Shown: positions 10,700 to 18,600 of the stretch, one piece after another
Numbering within the stretch: the stretch's first letter is position 1
Layout of the letters: each line of letters starts with the position of its first letter
Source: Paenibacillus amylolyticus
Lineage (GTDB): Bacteria; Bacillota; Bacilli; Paenibacillales; Paenibacillaceae
NCBI RefSeq assembly: GCF_029689945.1
Contig: NZ_CP121451.1
Location: 1,178,001-1,242,000 of the forward strand
Direction of reading: 5' to 3'
Length of the DNA stretch: 64,000 bases
Made by a program: the position numbers and the translations under genes
The notes under the pieces: model-generated
Told to the model about the DNA's origin: nothing
Seen by the model: the letters and a program-made list of their open reading frames with translations, nothing else
The model's database searches: none

Positions 10700-12325
10700 A
10701 TGACCCAACGTAGTTTAAGAAAGGCATTTGGCCTGTTTTTAATGGTCGTTATGATCGCAACAGCTGCTGTATACCCTGCATCTACCGGACACGCAGCAAC
10801 GATATATGTTACCGACAACGGCTCCAGAATTGAAGTGAATACCGGTTCAGGGTTAGTCTATGTGGTGAACAAAACCAATGGGGATATCATTTCGGCCAAA
10901 ATGAACGGTACGGAGCTGAACAGCAACCGAGGGTCGCATATCGGTTCAGGGTTGGGTTCATCCGCCAACGTGACTTGGAATACTTCTCCTTCTGGATCAA
11001 CCGTGTTAATCACGGTATCTACAAGCACGCTAACTCACTATTATGCTTCGCGTGGTGGTGAGAACATCATATACATGGCAACGCATATCACCGCTCAACC
11101 TTCGATCGGAGAGTTACGCTATATTTTCCGCGGTAATGGCAGTGTCCTGACAGGTGTTCCGGCGAATTCCAACAACCGCGGTAACACTGGAGCGATTGAA
11201 AGTCAGGATGTGTTCGGGTTTGCCAATGGACAGTCGGCCTCCAAATATTATGGTAATGATCAGGCCAAAGATTTATCCGTTCGTGGAGTTACGGGTAATG
11301 GCGTCGGTGTATTTATGGCCTACGGCAATCGGGAGAAAAGCTCCGGCGGTCCATTCTTCCGTGATATTCAGTTCCAAAGTGGAACGGAGACAGAAGTATA
11401 TAATTATATGAACTCGGGACATGCGCAGACGGAGAATTGGCGCCTGGGTCTGCATGGGCCGTACGCTTTGATCTTCACCACAGGTGGTACGCCAAGTGTA
11501 CCCGACTTCAGCTGGATGTCTGGTCTGAACCTGCAGGGTTGGGTATCCAGCCGAGGGAACGTGGTGCTTAATGGTCTCTCCGGAATGGATACCGGTTATG
11601 CATATACCATTGGGTACGCCAATAGCAATGCCCAGTATTGGGTAGGTACTTCTTCAAGTGGGGCAGCTGCCAAATACAGCATGATCCCAGGAACATACAC
11701 CATGACAGCCTATAAGGGAGAACTGGCGGTATATTCAGAAACGGTTAATGTCACGGCAGGCCAAACGACGACACTGAATACACGTACGATCAACAATGAT
11801 CCGAGTAAAGCCTCCAGCATCTGGCGAATTGGTAACTGGGACGGTACACCACGGGAGTTCCTGAATGGACAGACCATTCCGATCCGTCACCCGTCCGATA
11901 GTCGCAATCCAAGCTGGGGGCCTGTCACATATGCTACCGGCAGCGCGACCAATCGATTCCCGGCCATCCAGTTCCGTGGACAGAATTCACCAACCACAAT
12001 AACGTTTAACTTGAACGCATCTCAAGCGGCATCTGCTCATACGCTCAACATCGGGATTACCGCAGCCTACAATAATGGTAGACCGAGTGTAACGGTTAAT
12101 GGACATGCATTGTCTAACCCAGCCGCGTCTTCACAGCCCAATTCTCGCAGCTTCACCATTGGTACGTATCGTGGCAACAACACAACCTTCAGCTGGAATG
12201 TTCCGGCATCTTACTTCGTCAATGGTTCCAACACAATCACGATCACACCGATCAGCGGTTCCAGTGATTTGGGGAACTGGTTAAGTGCAGGTTGGGTCTA
12301 CGATTGTGTTGAGTTGCTGAATTGA
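10700..12325 (+). CDS. Secreted rhamnogalacturonan endolyase, polysaccharide lyase family 4
   Basis: A 541-residue protein with a signal peptide (cleavage near GHAA|TIYV, residue ~34). The N-terminal beta-sandwich (RIEVNTGSGLVYVVNKTNGDI..., RGGENIIYMATHI) is typical of the PL4 catalytic domain. A short FnIII-like segment follows (PGTYTMTAYKGELAVYSETV), then a C-terminal jelly-roll carbohydrate-binding domain (IWRIGNWDGTPREFLNG...). Domain order and length match bacterial and fungal RhgB-type enzymes, which cleave the rhamnose-galacturonate backbone of pectin by beta-elimination. AAGGAGG precedes the ATG. A cre-like site overlaps the promoter, suggesting glucose repression. Confidence 0.88.
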   Translation: MTQRSLRKAFGLFLMVVMIATAAVYPASTGHAATIYVTDNGSRIEVNTGSGLVYVVNKTNGDIISAKMNGTELNSNRGSHIGSGLGSSANVTWNTSPSGSTVLITVSTSTLTHYYASRGGENIIYMATHITAQPSIGELRYIFRGNGSVLTGVPANSNNRGNTGAIESQDVFGFANGQSASKYYGNDQAKDLSVRGVTGNGVGVFMAYGNREKSSGGPFFRDIQFQSGTETEVYNYMNSGHAQTENWRLGLHGPYALIFTTGGTPSVPDFSWMSGLNLQGWVSSRGNVVLNGLSGMDTGYAYTIGYANSNAQYWVGTSSSGAAAKYSMIPGTYTMTAYKGELAVYSETVNVTAGQTTTLNTRTINNDPSKASSIWRIGNWDGTPREFLNGQTIPIRHPSDSRNPSWGPVTYATGSATNRFPAIQFRGQNSPTTITFNLNASQAASAHTLNIGITAAYNNGRPSVTVNGHALSNPAASSQPNSRSFTIGTYRGNNTTFSWNVPASYFVNGSNTITITPISGSSDLGNWLSAGWVYDCVELLN

Positions 12326-12356
12326 GTTAAACATGTAATCTAGTGGAAAGAATAAA

Positions 12357-12404
12357 GGAGGTAATCTGCCGGGTTTTCTTAACCGGGTTCAGGTTACCTT
12401 TTTT
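12357..12404 (+). terminator. Intrinsic terminator
   Basis: AAGGAGGTAATCTG... pairs with ...CAGGTTACCTTTTTT around an inner CCGGGTT/AACCGGG pairing, 30 nt after the lyase stop codon. Confidence 0.8.
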
Positions 12405-12490
12405 AGCTTGCTTTGGTGGAGATGGTGATCTCAATAGTGGTATAATTTTCAATACGTAATCATGAGTGAATGAACGGGGAGGCCAAAGGA

Positions 12491-13469
12491 ATGAGAGACG
12501 ATCTGTTGGTTCAATTGCAAGAGTGGCATGAAGAAGATGAATTTCAGGAAATTGTAGATGCAATTCAAGCGATTCCTGTGGAGGAAAGGGATTATGAGCT
12601 GGTTAACCATCTGGGACGAGCGCTGAATAACCTGGAACGGTATGATGAAGCGGTTGAACAATTCCTGACGGTTGCCAAAGAGGGCACAGGCGACCCACTC
12701 TGGCATTACCGCATTGGACTGGCTTATTACTATCTGGAGCAATATGCGCATGCGCTGCAAGCATTCGAAAGAGCGGATGAATTGGACCCTGAGGATGAAG
12801 ATACGCTGGAGTTTCTGGAATGGATTCGAAGCAAAATGGAGGAGGAATCCTCAGCGGAATCGGTAGAGGAATCCGTAGATGAGTCGGTGAGCACCCACCC
12901 ATCTGTCTCCGAGATCTCAACCGCACCTTTTAGTGTTAGCCATCTGGAACCAACGGGTTTCTGGAATGACAGTGCTGAAGCCGTGGACCAATATGTGCTG
13001 GCCCCGCCTACCGATGGACAGATCGAGTCTGTAGAAGAGCAATTGGTGTTCAAGTCTGCCGACTTCCTACATTAACATGATGAAATTACATAATGGTGGT
13101 GTTCCCCACTATCGATATTATCCTGTTAGCCAAGCGGAGACTGCCAAGAAGGTCCGCGTTGAGATCGCGGCAATACTGGGTATTGGACGGGAGAAGGCGC
13201 ATTCATTGGGTGGTGAAGCGGGCAGCCGATTTATTATTGAGCAGGGGGGTTACCCCGAAATCGGTGTTGTTGTATGTGAGTGCTCTTCCGATTCGGAGGT
13301 GGTGATGCTGGATTATCGTGAATCCGGCAATGCAGGTGAGCCCGAGGTTGTTCATGTGGATAAAAATGAAAACTACAAGATCACTTGGCTTGCGCCCAAT
13401 TTTGAAACCTTTATCCAAGGTCTGTTGAATGAGGAACATCAACCTGCAAACCTTCAAGGTTCACTGTAA
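12491..13469 (+). CDS. TPR protein fused to a SUKH (SMI1/KNR4) domain (one frameshift)
   Basis: Residues ~1-110 form tetratricopeptide-like repeats (YDEAVEQFLTVAK..., LWHYRIGLAYYYLEQYAHALQAFERADELDPED). After an acidic Ser/Glu-rich linker, the motif GFWNDS...YVLAPPTDGQIESVEEQL begins a SUKH domain. It continues as LPTSYINMMKLHNGGVPH in the next frame once one extra base near 13055 is removed, giving ~325 residues. SUKH proteins are often immunity proteins against secreted nuclease or deaminase toxins, but stand-alone copies also occur and no toxin gene is adjacent. ATG 12491 is chosen over 12470 because GGGGAGG at 12477-12483 is well spaced for it. Cytoplasmic; partner unknown. Confidence 0.75.
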
Positions 13470-13509
13470 TCAGAGTGGGAGCTTCTCTTTATATAAAAAG
13501 TTGAAAAGG

Positions 13510-13540
13510 CTGCATCCGTCATGACGGATGCAGTTTTTTT
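13510..13540 (+). terminator. Intrinsic terminator
   Basis: CTGCATCCGTC-AT-GACGGATGCAG hairpin followed by seven T. Confidence 0.9.
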
Positions 13541-13662
13541 GCTGCCTGGTTATGCGGGGAAGCCAAAAATGATGCCATCCAACATCGGCTCTTTATTATT
13601 GTGTTAGTCTGGCTTAAAAATCCAAAATAAGGATATACGGGTATGCTCGTTGCATAAAGGAA

Positions 13663-13717
13663 TTGACTCTGATAATATTTAGGTATTAAATAGTTAGACA
13701 TCTAAATATTATAAGTC
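13663..13717 (+). promoter_or_regulatory. Promoter and probable MarR operator of the SDR gene
   Basis: TTGACT (13663-13668) lies 17 nt upstream of TTAAAT (13686-13691), a plausible sigma-A promoter. Immediately downstream is the palindrome TTAGACATCTAA (13694-13705), with a second GTCTAA half-site near 13713-13718. This AT-rich symmetric pattern is typical of MarR-family operators, and a MarR gene is the next but one gene. The regulator-operator link is an inference. Confidence 0.55.
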
Positions 13718-13751
13718 TAAATAGAAGACCAATACGTTAGGAGCGATCCAC

Positions 13752-14486
13752 ATGGGAAAATTAGATCATAAAGTAGCCATTATTACTGGCGGAGCCTCTG
13801 GAATCGGAGAGGGCATGGTAGATCTTTTTGCGCAGGAAGGCGCCATCGTCATTGCTGCAGACATTAATGAAGAATCACTGGAGAGAGTAAGCCAAAAAGA
13901 GAATGTGTACGGAATGAAGTTGAATGTATCTTCGGATGAAGATTGGCAGGCACTGGCGAAAGTCGTGAATGAACGATTTGGCAAAATTGATATTCTGGTC
14001 AACAATGCAGGTATTTCATCAGAGAAGCCATTTGAGGAAATCAATGCACAGGATTGGGAGAAAATGCTCTCCATTAATGGTTACGGCCCATTCGCAGGCA
14101 TGAAACATGTCACTCCTTATATGGCAGCCCAGAAGAAAGGCTCCATCGTCAATATCTCATCCTACACTGCCATGATTGGACAAGGCTTTAACCATTACTC
14201 GGCATCCAAAGGTGCGGTACGTGCATTATCCAAAGCCGCTGCGACCACCTTCGGTCGTCAAGGTATTCGGGTGAATGCTCTTTTCCCCGGGATCATCGAA
14301 ACACCAATGACCCAATCCTTGAACACATCGAAGGAACTGCTTGAACGATTAATTCAGGCTACGCCTTTGCAGCGTCTCGGTCAGGCTATCGATATTGCCA
14401 AAGCCGCGTTGTTCCTGGCGTCGGATGATTCTTCGTACATTACCGGATCTGAACTGGTGATCGATGGTGGCTACTCAGCCCAATAG
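13752..14486 (+). CDS. Short-chain dehydrogenase/reductase (SDR, classical type)
   Basis: A 244-residue classical SDR. The Rossmann glycine motif TGGASGIG (residues ~12-19) and acidic D39 in AADINEES suggest NAD preference. NNAG near residue 87, the catalytic Ser in NISSYTA (~136-139) and the YSASK active-site Tyr/Lys (~152-156) are present, as is the C-terminal SSYITGSELVIDGGY typical of 3-oxoacyl-ACP reductase or glucose dehydrogenase-like members. The substrate is not predictable. It is probably controlled by the MarR protein encoded just downstream, given the palindromic operator in its promoter. Confidence 0.87.
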   Translation: MGKLDHKVAIITGGASGIGEGMVDLFAQEGAIVIAADINEESLERVSQKENVYGMKLNVSSDEDWQALAKVVNERFGKIDILVNNAGISSEKPFEEINAQDWEKMLSINGYGPFAGMKHVTPYMAAQKKGSIVNISSYTAMIGQGFNHYSASKGAVRALSKAAATTFGRQGIRVNALFPGIIETPMTQSLNTSKELLERLIQATPLQRLGQAIDIAKAALFLASDDSSYITGSELVIDGGYSAQ

Positions 14487-14500
14487 CGTGTAAAATGATG

Positions 14501-14537
14501 ACAGCCCTTAAGTTAATGAGGGCTGTTGTTTTATTTT
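14501..14537 (+). terminator. Intrinsic terminator between SDR and MarR genes
   Basis: ACAGCCCT-TAAGTTAATG-AGGGCTGT hairpin followed by a T-rich stretch. Partial read-through to the MarR gene is possible because no separate promoter is obvious. Confidence 0.75.
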
Positions 14538-14551
14538 TCAAGGAGGATCTA

Positions 14552-14971
14552 ATGGAAGAACAGAATATATTTGAGCTTATACACAACATGGATAATTTCA
14601 CCAATAAATTGATCATACAGTGGAACAAAGCATTTAATGAGGACCTTGGAGTCTCTCATGTGCTTGTCCTCAGCCATCTTCATCAACATGGAAAAAGCCG
14701 ACCTTCGGATATTGCAAAATTATTAGGATTCACTCCGCCTACCCTCAGTTATCTATCCGACAAGATGGTAGCCAAGGAATTAGTCGTTCGAATGGTAGAC
14801 GAAGCGGACCGTCGCATTATTTATCTGAACATTACGGATAAAGGAGCCGAAGTCCTCGAAAGAGCCATATTGGAGGGTCAGAAGCTGCGTAAGAGTTTAT
14901 TCCAGAAATTAAACGAAGAGGATCGCGCGCAATTGGTTCGTATTTTTGAGAAGATGAATCGGGAAGATTGA
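14552..14971 (+). CDS. MarR-family transcriptional regulator
   Basis: A ~139-residue winged-helix protein. The central helix-turn-helix SRPSDIAKLLGFTPPTLSYLSDKMV and wing LVVRMVDEADRRIIYLNITDKGAEVL are diagnostic of MarR (DxR in the wing). The start at ATG 14552 follows AAGGAGG at 14540-14545; an upstream ATG at 14495 would overlap the terminator and has no ribosome binding site. It is likely an autoregulated repressor of the upstream SDR gene, released by a small phenolic or oxidant ligand as in other family members; the ligand is unknown. Confidence 0.88.
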   Translation: MEEQNIFELIHNMDNFTNKLIIQWNKAFNEDLGVSHVLVLSHLHQHGKSRPSDIAKLLGFTPPTLSYLSDKMVAKELVVRMVDEADRRIIYLNITDKGAEVLERAILEGQKLRKSLFQKLNEEDRAQLVRIFEKMNRED

Positions 14972-14974
14972 GCA

Positions 14975-15376
14975 ATGAATGGAAGGGAGACCGAAGGTGA
15001 TATGGAGGAACCGCTCAAAGTATATAACACCGCAGTTGAAGCCTTTCTTGAAGTGATCGGTGGAAAGTGGAAGCCTGTTATTCTATTCCATCTTACGTTT
15101 GGCAAGAAACGTAATGGTGAGCTCATGAAACTGATCCCTGCGATCACCCAGAAAGTGTTGACTCAGCAACTTGGTGAACTGACGGAGGCGGGGGTCATCG
15201 TCCGAATCTCCCATCACCAGGTCCCGCCAAAAGTGGAGTATGAATTAACAGCGTATGGGTGGACGCTTAAAGAAATCCTTCATCTGATGTGCAGGTGGGG
15301 CGATATACATGTGGACAATGTTTATGGTGAGCGAGGAAAAATTCTGTTTAAGCCGCCGACTGCTACGGACTGTTGA
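14975..15376 (+). CDS. HxlR-family transcriptional regulator
   Basis: The winged-helix domain has the family signature AVEAFLEVIGGKWKPVILFHL...NGELMKLIPAITQKVLTQQLGELTEAGVIVR, followed by VEYELTAYGWTLKEIL. HxlR proteins respond to electrophiles or thiol stress, but this one has only two Cys residues, both in the C-terminal part (CRWGD and the last residue). It starts 3 nt after the MarR stop and is probably co-transcribed with it. The start is uncertain between ATG 14975 and ATG 15002; typical family N-termini favour 15002. The converging PRISE reductase gene has a symmetric element upstream (16574-16596) that could be its target; this is speculative. Confidence 0.85.
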   Translation: MNGRETEGDMEEPLKVYNTAVEAFLEVIGGKWKPVILFHLTFGKKRNGELMKLIPAITQKVLTQQLGELTEAGVIVRISHHQVPPKVEYELTAYGWTLKEILHLMCRWGDIHVDNVYGERGKILFKPPTATDC

Positions 15377-15386
15377 GGGACTTATA

Positions 15387-15418
15387 TAAGCCGATTCTGG
15401 AATTCAGGAATCGGCTTA
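15387..15418. terminator. Bidirectional intrinsic terminator
   Basis: TAAGCCGATTC-TGGAATTCAG-GAATCGGCTTA hairpin between the converging HxlR and reductase genes. Confidence 0.8.
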
Positions 15419-15436
15419 TTCTGCATTTTATTGACT

Positions 15437-16506
15437 TTACGGGAGGATCTTGCGATCACGCAGATTTCTGAAAATATCCATAAACATAGCTTCAGTGTCA
15501 ATGAAATCATGAAATCCGAAGCGGCGAGCTTTGGAACCATCTGCGAAGAAGTCATAATCCCACGAGAAGACAAAATCACCAAATGCCCAGGAAGAGACAT
15601 CATCATAAGAGGTATTGACCAATCCGTACTTTTCAATCATGGACTTCCATAGATCTTCTTTATCTGCCATCACAGTTGCAAGTGAGAGAGGCAGTGGAGG
15701 TGCAGTTTCTAATTCGAAAAATGCAGCGATTCGGGGCCATAGTTCGTTCCAGCGAAACAGATCACCATTGGTGATATTGAATGCCTGATTGGCGCAGCGA
15801 GGTTCGGTTGCCGCCCATACGGTTGCATGAGCCAGCAATGTGGCATCCGTCATCTCAAGAAGCGAATGATACGCTCCTGTTTTTCCAGGGAATCGAAGTG
15901 GCAAGCCAAGCTCCTTGGAAATAGCCGCATATACGCCAATAACCATGGCAAGGTTCATGGGATTACCCAGAGCAAATCCACATACAACAGACGGGCGCAG
16001 GGCTGACCAAGTCCAGCTACTTCCGGGTTGCCGCTCCTCGAGAAACTGTTGCTGGTCGACATTGAATTCAGGGGCATGTGATATGCGTCCGTTTCTTTGG
16101 CAGGTGTTTTAAATGGACCCAGATGTGCACCGTACACTTTATAACCTTGCATTAGGCTAATATGCTGGAGATCTGGAGCGATCGGTTCGATGGTATTCAC
16201 CACATTGACGAGCATGGCCAGGTTGGGCTGTACCAATTCGGCCCAGGTTGGCCGATCCTGATACGCGGCGTAGAAAATATGTGTAACGGTCGTCAAATGA
16301 CTCAGTTTATCCTGTGTATCTGCTTCGTTCAATAGATCAGCGGATATATAATGTAACCTAGGGGCATCCTCCCCTCCTCGGCGGGATACACCAATGACAT
16401 TCCACTCGGGAAGTGTCGTCAGATAATCTATAAGGTTTCTTCCAATAACACCTCCAGCGCCGATGACAAGCGCGGTATAACGGGTAACCAATTCTTCGGT
16501 TTTCAA
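15437..16506 (-). CDS. NAD(P)-dependent PRISE-type (progesterone 5-beta-reductase-like) SDR (one frameshift)
   Basis: An extended Rossmann protein: ALVIGAGGVIGRNLIDYL is the dinucleotide loop, and VTHIFYAAYQDRPTWAELVQPN..., MQGYKVYGAHLGPFKTPAKE (catalytic Tyr) and SALRPSVVCGFALGNPMNL are typical of bacterial PRISE enzymes that reduce enones. The frame is broken by loss of one C at 16071-16074 (plus-strand G run); correction gives ~356 residues. The start is the TTG at 16506, preceded by AGAGGAG with 8-nt spacing; longer upstream readings lack a ribosome binding site. The substrate is unknown. Confidence 0.82.
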
Positions 16507-16573
16507 TGGACATGCTCCTCTCTTCTTCTGTACATATTGTGGTTCAGAAAAAGAAAGATGAGAAGTACGCACC

Positions 16574-16596
16574 TCAAAGTCATATACGCACTTTGA
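16574..16596. promoter_or_regulatory. Inverted repeat upstream of the PRISE reductase
   Basis: TCAAAGT and ACTTTGA flank a 9-nt spacer, a dyad about 70 nt upstream of the reductase start. It could be a regulator binding site; no protein can be assigned with certainty. Confidence 0.4.
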
Positions 16597-16766
16597 AGTA
16601 ATATATGAGCCTAGAGCAGGATATGAGCGTTAGAATCAGCATTTCACTGGAAGTTACTTGAGATGATACTTGGCCTATAACCACAAGAAGCTGCAAAAGG
16701 AGCAATCGTCCTTTCACAGCTTAGATGTGTCTGTATATTCATCCAATCGACCTGATGTAAACAGGA

Positions 16767-17264
16767 TTACGCCGGGTACCCGCCTCCTGGTGGTGGCCAT
16801 GCGCCGTAGAAGCGACGAAGCAGAACAATTTCGCCCAGATGGTACGAGTTATGGGAGGCGATATTGCGCAGAAGGCCTGCTTTGGTTTCCCCGGGGAAAT
16901 AAAGGAGTGACTCATCTAATTGCGCTGTTTCTGCAATGGCTACGGCTTGATCAATCCCATCCAGGAATGCCTGAATATCTGCCTTCCACGCAGCTTCGTC
17001 CTGTGGACCTTTCTCTCCAGGCCAGCTCTCGCTCACGTTGGCAGGGAGCTGTGGCTTGCGTCCTTCCAAGTGTTCGAGCATGAATTGCTGCCAATAATGC
17101 ATATGCTTCACCAACTGATAGATCGTATATGGCATGGCCTCGTGTGTACGAGCAGCAAGTGTGACATCGATATCGGGTAGAGCATGAGCAATGCGGATAT
17201 GACCGCGTTCCCCCACTAATGATTTGACAAGGGCTTGCCCAAAGCTATGATTTGCATCTGACAT
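16767..17264 (-). CDS. DinB/YfiT-family four-helix metal-binding protein
   Basis: A 165-residue protein with the helix-bundle pattern of DinB-like proteins. The metal-binding His triad is visible as His in the early helix (LVKHMHYWQQ, residues ~54-58) and the C-terminal pair HNSYHLGE (~138-142). Family members are thiol-dependent S-transferase-like or uncharacterised enzymes; despite the name, this is not DNA polymerase IV. GAGAGGAAGG precedes the ATG at 17264. No operon partner. Confidence 0.83.
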   Translation of the reverse strand: MSDANHSFGQALVKSLVGERGHIRIAHALPDIDVTLAARTHEAMPYTIYQLVKHMHYWQQFMLEHLEGRKPQLPANVSESWPGEKGPQDEAAWKADIQAFLDGIDQAVAIAETAQLDESLLYFPGETKAGLLRNIASHNSYHLGEIVLLRRFYGAWPPPGGGYPA

Positions 17265-17436
17265 AGGGTACCTTCCTCTCTTTCAAGACCTGATCTATTA
17301 ACTTGTCTTCTATTAATTATTATACAATTAAATTGCTAAAAACTGAAATTCGGAAACAAGGACCTAAATCGTAAAACGCCTATGATATAATAGTGAAAAT
17401 AAATCTCGAGGCCTCAGGGTCAAGGAGGAAGCTCCT

Positions 17437-18600
17437 GTGAAAGTGATATTGGTTGACGACGAACGTCTAGCGTTGATAGGCCTTCAAAAATCACTAGAAA
17501 AAGAAGTAAGTGGCATTGAAATTATTGCTACATATATGAATCCAACAGAGGCGATGGCAGGGATTGTGGAGCATCGACCTGATGTTGTATTTCTGGATAT
17601 CCATATGCCAGAGATGGATGGTATGGATCTGGGAAGACAGATTCAAGCGGCGACACCGGGCACTGAGATTATATTTGTGACCAGTTACGATCAATATGCG
17701 GTGCATGCTTTTGAACTGCAGGCTCTGGACTACGTAATGAAGCCTATCCAAAAAGATCGATTGAAGCAGACCGTGATTCGTGTAAGAGAGAAACTGAACG
17801 TAAAACGTGAGCAGCGGTCAAAGGATACAAACGTACCTTTAATTTGCTGTTTTAATAAGATTCAGTTCAAGCTTCCAGGGAAGGAAATCCAGGTTGCCAA
17901 ATGGCGCACAAGCAAAGCACAGGAGCTGTTTGCATACTTGCTCCACCATCGGAACCAGGTCATTCATCGCAGTACGTTGCTGGAACTTCTGTGGCCGGAC
18001 ATGGAAGAAGAGAAGACAGCACACCAACTCTACACTACGATGTATCATGTCCGACAAACCTTGAAAACTTGCAATATGGATATGATCACGATTCAAAGTG
18101 GACATCTGGAGGCAGGATATCGACTTGAATTGGGTGAGGCTCAGTTGGATAGTGAGCAGTGGGAACGGGAAATCAGGCAATGGAAAGTTATAGACGCAAG
18201 TAACGTTCATGCCTATGAGCAAGCGCTTTATCAATATAAGGGTACCTATCTTGGCAATTATGAATATATGTGGGCTGAACCTGAGCGCGAAAGATTACGT
18301 TATCTGTGGCTGTATCATATGAGGCAACTGAGTCTGTATTACCAGCGGCATGGGCTCGCGGAGAAAGTGATTGAGAGTACACAGCGTATACAGCACATGC
18401 TTCCGGATGAAGAAGAAAGTTATTTTATTCTAATGAAGTTATATGATGAAATGCACAACGATCTCGGTGTGGAGGAGCAGTATCGTCTCTTAACCACCAG
18501 AATGGAGCAAGATTTGGAGATACCGATTAGTGAAGAGGTTCGAGAATGGTACAGGGACTGGAAGCTCGGGTTGATCAAGTCAGGACATCGTAACCAATGA
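17437..18600 (+). CDS. Response regulator with SARP-type output domain (second copy)
   Basis: A GTG start follows AAGGAGG (17424-17430). The receiver domain has VDDE near the N-terminus, the phospho-acceptor in FLDIHMPEMDG and Lys in DYVMKP. A winged helix follows (KWRTSKAQELFAYLLHHRNQVIHRSTLLELLWPD), then a BTAD helical domain ending in DLEIPISEEVREWYRDW. About 387 residues. Its stop overlaps the kinase start by ATGA, so the two are translationally coupled and form a two-component system. Closely resembles the regulator at 572-1708. Confidence 0.9.
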   Translation: MKVILVDDERLALIGLQKSLEKEVSGIEIIATYMNPTEAMAGIVEHRPDVVFLDIHMPEMDGMDLGRQIQAATPGTEIIFVTSYDQYAVHAFELQALDYVMKPIQKDRLKQTVIRVREKLNVKREQRSKDTNVPLICCFNKIQFKLPGKEIQVAKWRTSKAQELFAYLLHHRNQVIHRSTLLELLWPDMEEEKTAHQLYTTMYHVRQTLKTCNMDMITIQSGHLEAGYRLELGEAQLDSEQWEREIRQWKVIDASNVHAYEQALYQYKGTYLGNYEYMWAEPERERLRYLWLYHMRQLSLYYQRHGLAEKVIESTQRIQHMLPDEEESYFILMKLYDEMHNDLGVEEQYRLLTTRMEQDLEIPISEEVREWYRDWKLGLIKSGHRNQ

